Shown piece by piece: positions 1 to 6,126 of a stretch of 9,199 bases of DNA. The translations under genes were made by a program, and so were the position numbers. Source of the DNA: Christensenella sp. UBA3944 (lineage in GTDB: Bacteria > Bacillota > Clostridia > Christensenellales > DTU072). Below the pieces are notes generated by a model, which saw only the letters and a list, made by a program, of their open reading frames with translations, did not search any database and was not told the DNA's origin. The DNA is taken from contig DGDU01000011.1 of the NCBI GenBank assembly GCA_002385605.1, positions 18,600-27,798 on the forward strand, given 5' to 3'. Each line of letters begins with the position of its first letter. The first letter of the stretch is position 1.

Positions 1-67
1 TTGCCCGTGTTATAAGCCCCCGCCTCTTGGGAAATACTAAGCTTGTTGGCTGAACTTTCTTTTTTAG
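1..67. other. Upstream leader with no recognised element
   Basis: No coding region is supported here. In related Bacillota the segment left of rpmH leads into oriC and a divergent dnaA, but I see no DnaA box (TTATCCACA or close variant) in these bases. The T-rich tract at about 55-65 sits directly upstream of the rpmH -35 box and could act as an UP-like element, which is inference only. Confidence 0.4.
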
Positions 68-96
68 TTGACACCCGTACCTATATAGTATATAAT
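68..96 (+). promoter_or_regulatory. Consensus sigma-A promoter for the rpmH operon
   Basis: TTGACA at 68-73 and TATAAT at 91-96 are separated by exactly 17 nt, so both hexamers and the spacer match the housekeeping consensus perfectly. The start site should lie near 102-103, giving a leader of about 50 nt before rpmH. A small inverted repeat (AGCTT/AAGCT, 102-116) lies at the predicted transcript 5' end. Confidence 0.9.
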
Positions 97-151
97 TTTA
101 TAGCTTATCGAAAGCTCAAGATGAAATTAATTGTCAGGAGATAGATTATTT

Positions 152-292
152 ATGGCGACTAAAAGACCTTATCAACCCAAGAAAAGACAAAGAAGCAAAG
201 TTCACGGCTTCCGCGCCAGAATGGCCACCAAAGGCGGAAGAAGAGTTCTCGCGCGCAGGCGCGCAAAGGGCAGAGCTAAACTGACGGCGTAA
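152..292 (+). CDS. rpmH: Large ribosomal subunit protein bL34
   Basis: This 46-residue, very basic protein begins MATKRPYQPKKRQRSKVHGF and continues with the RARMATKGGRRVLARRRAKGR pattern of bL34, covering the whole family length. bL34 is a component of the 50S subunit that binds 23S rRNA. The ATG at 152 is preceded by AGGAG at 136-140, 11 nt away. Its TAA (290-292) shares its last A with the ATG of rnpA, so the two genes overlap by one base and are probably translationally coupled. It is the first gene after the consensus promoter, as expected for a highly expressed ribosomal protein. Identity is near certain from sequence and position. Confidence 0.97.
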   Translation: MATKRPYQPKKRQRSKVHGFRARMATKGGRRVLARRRAKGRAKLTA

Positions 293-624
293 TGAATAAG
301 GCGCTGCGGCTGACCAATAGCGCCAGCTTCAATTATATTTACAGGAACGGCACGGCGCTATCTTCCCCCATCCTAGTCCTATTTTATGTTAAAGCCGCAG
401 GCCTCAAGTTCGGCGTAAGCGTAAGCAAAAAAGTCGGGGGAAGCGTGGCGCGCAACAAGGCAAAAAGGCGCATACGCGAAGCAATACGAAAAATTTTACC
501 AAGGCTTGGCGGAAATTATAATTATGTGATATCCGCTCGCGAAGGCATAGCGGACGCAAGCTTCGACGACATCCTGGGCGCTTTGCTTTCGCTGTTCGAA
601 AAAGCAGGACACCTGAAAGCATGA
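292..624 (+). CDS. rnpA: Ribonuclease P protein component
   Basis: This 110-residue basic protein has the usual RnpA length. It is the protein subunit that helps the RNase P RNA bind precursor tRNA and remove the 5' leader. The N-terminal RLTNSASFNYIYRNG matches the family start, followed by the strand FGVSVSKKVG (about 40-49) and the signature RNR helix ARNKAKRRIREAIR (about 53-66), whose Arg/Asn/Lys residues contact the RNA. The ATG overlaps the rpmH stop (TAATG) and no clear Shine-Dalgarno site precedes it, so translation probably depends on ribosomes finishing rpmH. Its 3' end overlaps yidD by ATGA. The rpmH-rnpA pairing is nearly universal in bacteria. Confidence 0.96.
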   Translation: MNKALRLTNSASFNYIYRNGTALSSPILVLFYVKAAGLKFGVSVSKKVGGSVARNKAKRRIREAIRKILPRLGGNYNYVISAREGIADASFDDILGALLSLFEKAGHLKA

Positions 625-863
625 AACGAATATGTCGGGCGTTGATTTTGTTTTATAAGAAAGTTTTTTCGCCCATAATCGGTCGTGATTGCATTTATAC
701 CCCTACCTGCTCGATGTATACGCTGGATGCTATCAACAAATACGGCGTTTTGGTGGGCTCGGCTATGGGAGCGGCAAGAATTTTGCGCTGCAACCCCTTC
801 GCCAAAGGCGGCTTTGACCCCGTAAAAGAAAATTTCAGAGGAAACGCAAAATGGACCTTATGA
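621..863 (+). CDS. yidD: Membrane protein insertion efficiency factor YidD
   Basis: This 80-residue protein has the family size and pattern: an N-terminal amphipathic or hydrophobic helix (ICRALILFYKKVFSPI, about 4-19), then CIYTPTCSMYTLDAI (24-38), KYG (40-42), and RILRCNPFAKGGFDPV (53-68), including three conserved cysteines (24, 30, 57). YidD is a small inner-leaflet membrane protein thought to assist YidC/Sec-dependent insertion. The ATG at 621 overlaps the rnpA stop by 4 nt, with AGGA at 606-609 upstream. The 3' end overlaps yidC by 13 nt. The gene lies between rnpA and yidC as in most bacteria. Confidence 0.95.
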   Translation: MKRICRALILFYKKVFSPIIGRDCIYTPTCSMYTLDAINKYGVLVGSAMGAARILRCNPFAKGGFDPVKENFRGNAKWTL

Positions 864-1921
864 TCCTCGCCACCGAACTTAACGGCATAGGCAAGCTTAT
901 CTATAACGGCCTCTACAAATGGGTGCTTTCGTGGGGGAACGACTACCAACTGATAGGCGCCTTCGGCATAACGGTTATCCTGTTTACGCTGTTTTTGAAA
1001 CTTATTACCCTGCCCTTCGATGTTTGGCAGAAGGTGCTTTCCCGCAAAAATGCCCTTAAAATGGAGCAAATGAAGCCCGAGCTTGACAAAATTAACAAGC
1101 AGTGCGGGCAAAACCGCGAGCTCCTTATGGTAAAGCAGCGCGAGTTGTACAAAAAATATAAGTACAACGCCTTCAGCGCCTGCCTGCCCTCTCTAATCAC
1201 GATTGTTATATTCTTTGTGGTATTTTCGGGCTTCAACAGCGCGGTAAGGCATTATAACTCGACGGTGTTCGATAACCTCTACGAGATATACCACGAGGCC
1301 TACGACGAGGCGGCCGAACTCAAGAAGGATGAGATTACCGACGAGGACGCTCTGGAAGCCTACGCGACGGGAGAAGCCGAAAAAGCCGTGGTAGAGGCGT
1401 ACAAGCCCGAAAGGTTCTTGCTTACCAAAAACATCTTCATGCCCGACTCGTGGAAGAGCCCCATACCCGATATCTCGACTTACAGCGGCACCGGCATAGG
1501 CAAGCTTGGCATACCCAACGCCGACCGCGAAGATTACAATATGGTGATGTCGCCCATCATCAAAAAGTACAATGTTAACGAAAACGGAAAGAAGGTCTGG
1601 AACGGGTACCTTATTCTTCCCATAATTTCGCTGGCGCTGAGCGTTCTCTCCACAAAGCTCATTAAAGCCCCCGAAACGCCACAGATGGCAGGACAGACAG
1701 AGGAACAATTAAAGGCGCAGCAGGCCCAAGCAAAAATGATGTCTTACTTTATGCCGCTTATGATGGGCGTACTTACGCTGTTCTACAGCACGGCGTTTGC
1801 CCTCTATATGGTGGTTAGCAGCTTGTTTACCACCCTGTTTAACCTTGGGTTCAATATTGTTTCCAAACGGATTGACACAAAGCGCAAGGATATGATCCTT
1901 TCGACAACGATAAAGAAATAG
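851..1921 (+). CDS. yidC: Membrane protein insertase YidC/Oxa1 family
   Basis: This 356-residue insertase places proteins into the cytoplasmic membrane, alone or with SecYEG. Visible parts: an N-terminal amphipathic helix (about 10-30), TM at about 36-56, a charged cytoplasmic hairpin (about 58-105), TM at about 112-130, a long extracytoplasmic insert (about 135-250, acidic, with NIFMPDSWKSPI near 194-205), then C-terminal TMs at about 252-270 and 298-337. No lipobox cysteine or cleavable signal is seen at the N terminus, unlike SpoIIIJ of Bacillus. The position of the conserved groove arginine appears to be Lys50 (in FLKLITLPF). The insert makes it longer than the roughly 260-residue Bacillus proteins. 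The ATG at 851 is chosen because AGAGG at 837-841 is well spaced; ATG at 860 would overlap the yidD stop by 4 nt and is the alternative. Confidence 0.95.
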   Translation: MDLMILATELNGIGKLIYNGLYKWVLSWGNDYQLIGAFGITVILFTLFLKLITLPFDVWQKVLSRKNALKMEQMKPELDKINKQCGQNRELLMVKQRELYKKYKYNAFSACLPSLITIVIFFVVFSGFNSAVRHYNSTVFDNLYEIYHEAYDEAAELKKDEITDEDALEAYATGEAEKAVVEAYKPERFLLTKNIFMPDSWKSPIPDISTYSGTGIGKLGIPNADREDYNMVMSPIIKKYNVNENGKKVWNGYLILPIISLALSVLSTKLIKAPETPQMAGQTEEQLKAQQAQAKMMSYFMPLMMGVLTLFYSTAFALYMVVSSLFTTLFNLGFNIVSKRIDTKRKDMILSTTIKK

Positions 1922-1973
1922 CCAATGCGGCAAAATAAAATCGCAATAATTCTATAAGGAAGTAAGCATAGAG

Positions 1974-2750
1974 ATGAAAGACAAGACACCAATGGAATTC
2001 AAAGGCGCTACGGTAGACGAAGCAATCGCTCTGGGCCTGAAAGAGCTTGGGCTTACCGAAAGCCAGGTTGAAGTAGAAGTAAAAAGCTACGGCGGCATCT
2101 TCACAAAGGCCTGCGTGGCGATAACCCCCAAGGCCGAACCCGCGGCCGCCGAAACGGAAGAGCCCGAATTCGACGAAGACGCCAAGACCACCGCGGCTTC
2201 CGCCGATGTCGAGGCGGCCCGCGCCGAGTGCGAAGACTTCGTAAAAAATGTCATCCAAAGAATGGGCGTAAAGTGCGATGTCACCTCGGACACCCTTAAC
2301 AACGAGGTTAACATTTACATCAACGGCGACGACGCCGGACAGGTGATCGGCTATCGCGGCGAGGTGCTGGACTCTATCCAATATTTTGCCCTCATTATAG
2401 CCAACAGGGGCGGCAGAGGTTTTATAAGAGCCCAGGTTGACGCCGGCAACTACCGCAAGAGGCGCAAAGACACTCTCGCCAACCTCGCGAGAAGGCTTGC
2501 ACAAAAGACTGTAAAGAGCGGCCGCCGTACCGCGCTCGAGCCCATGAACCCCTTCGAGCGCAGGGTTATCCATACAACGCTCGCGGGCGACAAGGATGTT
2601 ACAACCCAATCCGAAGGCGAGGGCAAGTACCGCCATGTCGTAATAATCCCCAACAACGAGCGCAACAATTCCTACGGCAAGTCCTCTGACTTCCGCCGCA
2701 ACGGTCCCGCCAGAACCCGCAGCTTCGGATATAACAAGCGCAGATTTTAA
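1974..2750 (+). CDS. jag: RNA-binding protein Jag/KhpB (Jag-N, KH, R3H)
   Basis: This 258-residue protein has three domains in the family order. Jag-N is at about 7-52 (EFKGATVDEAIALGLKELG, KSYGGIF), followed by an acidic, Ala-rich linker (about 53-80). A KH domain (about 85-160) has its GxxG loop GYRG at 126-129 inside QVIGYRGEVLDSIQY. An R3H domain (about 165-226) has R196-V-I-H200 within NPFERRVIH. A basic Arg/Asn-rich tail (about 227-258) follows. KhpB binds RNA, often with KhpA, and influences cell elongation and division in Bacillota. It lies 52 nt after yidC, the usual neighbour. AAGGAAG at 1956-1962 lies 11 nt before the ATG. The tail is likely disordered and may add nonspecific RNA affinity (inference). 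Confidence 0.94.
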   Translation: MKDKTPMEFKGATVDEAIALGLKELGLTESQVEVEVKSYGGIFTKACVAITPKAEPAAAETEEPEFDEDAKTTAASADVEAARAECEDFVKNVIQRMGVKCDVTSDTLNNEVNIYINGDDAGQVIGYRGEVLDSIQYFALIIANRGGRGFIRAQVDAGNYRKRRKDTLANLARRLAQKTVKSGRRTALEPMNPFERRVIHTTLAGDKDVTTQSEGEGKYRHVVIIPNNERNNSYGKSSDFRRNGPARTRSFGYNKRRF

Positions 2751-2753
2751 TAT

Positions 2754-4082
2754 ATGGATACCATTGTCGCCGAATCTACCGCTCCGGTAAGCGTCAGCGC
2801 GATTGGTATCGTAAGAATCTCGGGCGAGAACGCTCTGGAGATAGCCTCGCGGATTTTCTCCACCGCCGAGCTGGAAAACTTCATAAATGCCGAGCCCCGC
2901 AGGATGTACCTCGGAACGGTTACGGCGTCCAACCTGAAAGACAAGGCGTTTTGTATGTACTGCAAAGCGCCTAAATCATATACGGGCGAGGACATCGTGG
3001 AGTTCCATTGCCACGGCGGAAGGGTGATAATAAGAAGCATCATAAGGGCTTGCATCGAGCTCGGAGCGAGGCCGGCCCTGCCCGGGGAGTTTACGAAAAG
3101 AGCCTTCATAAACGGCAAGCTGACGCTGGATGCGGCCGAAGGAATAGCCGACCTGATTAGCGCCCGAAGCGAGGCAGAAGCCCTGCAGGCTTACAGGCTG
3201 ATGAGCGGTGAGATCGCAAAGAAAATTTACGAAAACGCCGACCGGCTGAATATGGCGCTTGCCAACCTCGAGGCGGGGTTGGATTATCCCGAAGAAATAC
3301 TTGAGGATACCAAAGCTGCGGCTTTGGATATCATTAATAAGGTTTTGGAAGAGCTTAAACAAGTTTACGATTCTTCCAAAAAGGGCTCTTTGGTGCGGGA
3401 AGGTGTTACCGTTGCGATTGCGGGGCTTCCAAACGCGGGCAAGTCCAGCCTGCTTAACGCCCTGCTTAAGGACGACCGCGCAATAGTTACCGACATCCCC
3501 GGGACGACAAGGGACACGCTGTACGAAACCCTCGAGTGGGAAGGCGTGAGGATAAACCTTGTGGACACCGCAGGGATTCGCGAAAGCGACGACCCGATTG
3601 AAAAAATAGGAGTCACGAGAGCAAAAACCGCAATCGAGGGCGCCGACCTTGTGGTTATACTTAAGGACGGCTCGGCCCCCGAAACCGAGGAGGAAAGAAA
3701 TCTCGAAAAGCTATACAGGGGCAAAAAGGTAATAATCGCCCAAAGCAAATCGGACCGCGAAAAGCACCCCCGCAATGCCGACATTAAGATTTCCTCGAAG
3801 ACGGGGCACAATATAGAAGGGCTTATAAAGCTCATACTTGATAAGACGGGCGCGGCCGAGCTTTCGGGCTCTGCCATACTGACCCGCGAAAGGCACATCT
3901 TTGCCGTTAAAGAGGCCATCGACGCCCTTTCTTCGGCGAAGGAGAACTTCGACATCGCTCCGCCCGACTGCACGGCGGTGGATATCCGGCACGCCTGCAG
4001 GGCGCTTGCCGCGATAACGGGGACCGATGTTTCGGAGGATGTATACGACAAGATATTCAGCGAATTTTGCGTAGGAAAATAA
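2754..4082 (+). CDS. mnmE: tRNA-modifying GTPase MnmE (TrmE)
   Basis: With MnmG, this 442-residue enzyme installs the aminomethyl-type group at C5 of the wobble uridine of tRNAs. The N-terminal formyl-THF-binding domain occupies about 1-118 (SAIGIVRISG, SYTGEDIVEFHCHGG, PGEFTKRAF), with helical segments on both sides of an inserted G domain (about 216-375). G-domain motifs: G1 GLPNAGKS (224-231), G2 TTRD within DIPGTTRD (247-254), G3 DTAG (271-274). G4 is SKSD (331-334) in place of the usual NKxD. The C-terminal CVGK (439-442) carries the invariant cysteine of the CxGK ending. Length is slightly below the usual 450-460. The ATG is 3 nt after the jag stop with no evident Shine-Dalgarno site, which suggests coupling to jag translation. 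mnmG follows after 1 nt. Confidence 0.96.
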   Translation: MDTIVAESTAPVSVSAIGIVRISGENALEIASRIFSTAELENFINAEPRRMYLGTVTASNLKDKAFCMYCKAPKSYTGEDIVEFHCHGGRVIIRSIIRACIELGARPALPGEFTKRAFINGKLTLDAAEGIADLISARSEAEALQAYRLMSGEIAKKIYENADRLNMALANLEAGLDYPEEILEDTKAAALDIINKVLEELKQVYDSSKKGSLVREGVTVAIAGLPNAGKSSLLNALLKDDRAIVTDIPGTTRDTLYETLEWEGVRINLVDTAGIRESDDPIEKIGVTRAKTAIEGADLVVILKDGSAPETEEERNLEKLYRGKKVIIAQSKSDREKHPRNADIKISSKTGHNIEGLIKLILDKTGAAELSGSAILTRERHIFAVKEAIDALSSAKENFDIAPPDCTAVDIRHACRALAAITGTDVSEDVYDKIFSEFCVGK

Positions 4083-4083
4083 T

Positions 4084-5937
4084 ATGAAAGCATACGATGC
4101 CATCGTTGTGGGCGGAGGGCACGCAGGAGTCGAGGCCGCTCACGCCCTCGCTGCGATGGGACACAATACATTGATGATATCCTTGACCCTTGAGGCGATT
4201 GCCTTTCTTGCCTGCAACCCAAACATAGGGGGCACGGGCAAGGGGCATTTAGTCAAGGAAGTGGACGCTTTGGGCGGGCTTATGGGCATACTTGCCGACA
4301 AGGCGACCATCCAGGCAAGGATGTTGAACCTGGGCAACGGCCCCGCCGTTCACAGCCTGAGGGCTCAAGTGGACAAAGCGCTTTACCACAGGCTTGCCAA
4401 ACAGGCTCTGGAGTCTACCCCCAACCTGACCGTTCTGGAAGGAGAGGTAACCGAGATTCTCTGCGAGGGCGGCGAGATAACAGGGGTAAAGACCGCTCTG
4501 GGCGAAACCTACCTTGCCAAGGCCGTCGTGCTTTGCACGGGGGTGTATCTGGACAGCAGAATAGTTATCGGCGAGTATTCGAGAGACAGCGGCCCGAGCG
4601 GTTTCCAGGCAAGTTTCAGGCTTTCCGAAAGCCTCGAAAAGCTGGGCATCCCCCTCATGAGATTTAAGACGGGCACTCCCCCGAGGCTGCTTGCTTCGTC
4701 TATAGATTATTCGAAAATGGCTCCCCAATACGGCGATAAAGGTATCCCGACTTTTAGTTTTATGTCGGATAACTTTAACCGTAACGACTTCCTTTGCTAC
4801 CTCACTTACACTAACAAAACCACTCATGACATAATACTTTCCAACCTTCACCGTGCCCCTATTTTCAACGGGTTTATAGAAGGTGTGGGCCCCCGCTATT
4901 GCCCCTCAATCGAGGCAAAGGTGGTGAGGTTCAAAGACAAAGACCGCCATCAGGTGTTTATCGAACCCGAGGGCACGGATACCCATGAGGTGTACGCGCA
5001 GGGGCTTTCGACCTCGCTCCCTTACGATATACAGGACAAGATGGTCGCAAGCGTTGCCGGGCTTGAGGACGCAAAGATTATGCGTTACGGCTACGCCATA
5101 GAATACGACTGCGTAGACCCCACAGCCCTTTATCCCACGCTGGCGATTAAAACGGTAAAAGGGCTGTTCTCGGCTGGGCAGGCCAACGGCAGCAGCGGGT
5201 ACGAGGAAGCCGCGGCGCAGGGGATTATGGCGGGCATAAACGCCGCCCTGTATCTGCAAGGCAGGGAAGGCTTTGTTTTAAGGCGCGACCAGGCGTATAT
5301 AGGCGTTCTGATAGACGACCTTGTTACGAAAGGGGTGGACGAACCCTACCGAATGATGACATCGAGAGCCGAATACAGGCTGCATCTAAGGCAGGACAAC
5401 GCCGATATCCGCCTGACCGAAACAGGCAGGAGCCTGGGGCTTGTTAAGGAAGACCGTTACAAGAGGTATCTGGAGCATAAAAAAGAGATAGAAAGGATAG
5501 AGGGGCTTCTTTCGGTGTCGTTTTCGCCCGCCTCGGTAAAGGATTTATTTGAGGCAAAGGGCGAAACTCCCCCGAAAAGCGGGATATCTGCTAAGGATTT
5601 TCTTAAAAGAACCCGCCTTACCGCCGACGACCTTATGGCGGCATCGCCCGACTTCGCAGGCTGCGATTTGAGGGCCTTAAAATATGTCGAAACCGAACTT
5701 AAATACGAGGGTTACCTCGACAAACAAAGGCGGGAGATAAGGGAGGAAGCGCGGCTAGAGGAGCTTGTTATTCCCGATGGCTTCGATTACGACAAAGTCG
5801 AGGGACTTTTGAGCGAGGCAAGGGAAAAACTCAAAAAGATTCGCCCTTTAACCGTGGGACAGGCGTCGAGAATATACGGTGTGACCCCCGCAGATATCAC
5901 GGTTTTAATAATCTGCCTCAAGAAGAAAAGCAAATAA
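4084..5937 (+). CDS. mnmG: tRNA uridine-5-carboxymethylaminomethyl modification enzyme MnmG (GidA)
   Basis: This 617-residue FAD enzyme is the partner of MnmE in wobble-uridine modification. Features seen: the dinucleotide-binding motif VVGGGHAGVEAA (8-19), LACNPNIGGTGKGHLVKEVDALGG (42-65) with Cys44, RFKTGTPPRL (193-202), GPRYCPSIEAKV (269-280) with Cys273, IEPEGTDTHEVY (293-304), the FAD-contacting FSAGQANGSSGYEEAAAQG, and the C-terminal helical ending GQASRIYGVTPADITVLIICL. The two cysteines correspond to those conserved in E. coli MnmG. Length is normal (about 620-630). The ATG follows the mnmE stop by 1 nt, with AGGA at 4073-4076 inside the end of mnmE, so the pair is co-expressed in step with a complex of both proteins. 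No terminator hairpin is obvious after its stop. Confidence 0.97.
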   Translation: MKAYDAIVVGGGHAGVEAAHALAAMGHNTLMISLTLEAIAFLACNPNIGGTGKGHLVKEVDALGGLMGILADKATIQARMLNLGNGPAVHSLRAQVDKALYHRLAKQALESTPNLTVLEGEVTEILCEGGEITGVKTALGETYLAKAVVLCTGVYLDSRIVIGEYSRDSGPSGFQASFRLSESLEKLGIPLMRFKTGTPPRLLASSIDYSKMAPQYGDKGIPTFSFMSDNFNRNDFLCYLTYTNKTTHDIILSNLHRAPIFNGFIEGVGPRYCPSIEAKVVRFKDKDRHQVFIEPEGTDTHEVYAQGLSTSLPYDIQDKMVASVAGLEDAKIMRYGYAIEYDCVDPTALYPTLAIKTVKGLFSAGQANGSSGYEEAAAQGIMAGINAALYLQGREGFVLRRDQAYIGVLIDDLVTKGVDEPYRMMTSRAEYRLHLRQDNADIRLTETGRSLGLVKEDRYKRYLEHKKEIERIEGLLSVSFSPASVKDLFEAKGETPPKSGISAKDFLKRTRLTADDLMAASPDFAGCDLRALKYVETELKYEGYLDKQRREIREEARLEELVIPDGFDYDKVEGLLSEAREKLKKIRPLTVGQASRIYGVTPADITVLIICLKKKSK

Positions 5938-5974
5938 GCCTTCTTACCCTCGGGGCAGTCAAAACCCATTTTTG

Positions 5975-6004
5975 TTGCAATCGGCTACATAACTGTGGTA
6001 TAAT
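5975..6004 (+). promoter_or_regulatory. Extended -10 promoter for rsmG-parB
   Basis: TATAAT at 5999-6004 is perfect and is preceded by TGG (5996-5998), giving the TGn extended -10. The best -35 is TTGCAA at 5975-5980, with an 18-nt spacer. The start should lie near 6011, leaving a leader of about 115 nt before rsmG. An inverted repeat overlaps the -10/+1 region, consistent with regulated initiation (inference). Confidence 0.7.
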
Positions 6005-6021
6005 TCCCATATAAATGGGAA
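6004..6021. repeat. Inverted repeat IR1 overlapping the rsmG promoter start
   Basis: TTCCCAT (6004-6010) and ATGGGAA (6015-6021) are perfect 7-bp arms around ATAA. The repeat shares the last base of the -10 box and spans the predicted start site. As most of it would not be inside the transcript's 5' end as an intact hairpin, a DNA operator is more plausible than an RNA element. It could also be chance. Confidence 0.5.
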
Positions 6022-6025
6022 AATC

Positions 6026-6043
6026 TGTAACATTTATGTTACA
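6026..6043. promoter_or_regulatory. Palindrome IR2 (candidate operator)
   Basis: TGTAACAT (6026-6033) and ATGTTACA (6036-6043) are perfect 8-bp arms around TT, about +16 to +33 from the predicted start. The core GTAACA/TGTTAC arms recur in the next repeat downstream. A dimeric repressor site fits this form. As RNA it could instead fold as a 7-bp hairpin with a TTTA loop. Confidence 0.5.
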
Positions 6044-6057
6044 AAACCCCAAACAGA

Positions 6058-6092
6058 CGGGATAAATCGGTAACAATATGTTACAAATCCCG
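6058..6092. promoter_or_regulatory. Nested inverted repeat IR3 (candidate operator or leader hairpin)
   Basis: Outer arms CGGGAT (6058-6063) and ATCCCG (6087-6092) enclose inner arms GTAACA (6070-6075) and TGTTAC (6079-6084) around ATA. The inner arms repeat the core of the palindrome at 6026-6043, and the two centres are about 42-43 bp apart, close to four helical turns. In RNA it could form a two-helix stem with an asymmetric internal loop. Confidence 0.5.
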
Positions 6093-6094
6093 AT

Positions 6095-6119
6095 TTTTGT
6101 TGCCTTCCCGGCAACAAAA
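6095..6119 (+). promoter_or_regulatory. Hairpin IR4 abutting the rsmG ribosome binding site
   Basis: TTTTGTTGCC (6095-6104) and GGCAACAAAA (6110-6119) are perfect 10-bp arms around TTCCC. The 3' arm ends inside the A-run of the rsmG Shine-Dalgarno region (AAAAGGA, 6116-6122), 7 nt before the ATG at 6127. When folded, the stem would crowd or partly mask the ribosome site. There is no T-run after either arm, so it does not look like an intrinsic terminator. Confidence 0.6.
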
Positions 6120-6126
6120 GGAAATT

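Noticed and set aside
1..151. oriC/DnaA boxes next to rpmH
   Set aside because: The position is right for an origin-proximal region, but no TTATCCACA-like boxes occur in these 151 bases.
1851..2636. Minus-strand open frame of 261 codons opposite jag
   Set aside because: It lies fully antisense to the well-supported jag gene and end of yidC, has no recognisable domain, and is explained by G/C-rich third positions on the + strand.
3365..4222. Minus-strand open frame of 285 codons opposite mnmE/mnmG
   Set aside because: The translation is Ser/Arg-rich and low in family-like pattern; it mirrors conserved + strand coding sequence and has no plausible ribosome site context.
6097..6126. Upstream TTG start for rsmG
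   Set aside because: It would put the N terminus inside a perfect hairpin, lacks a ribosome site, and adds residues not typical of RsmG; the ATG at 6127 has a suitable AGGA.
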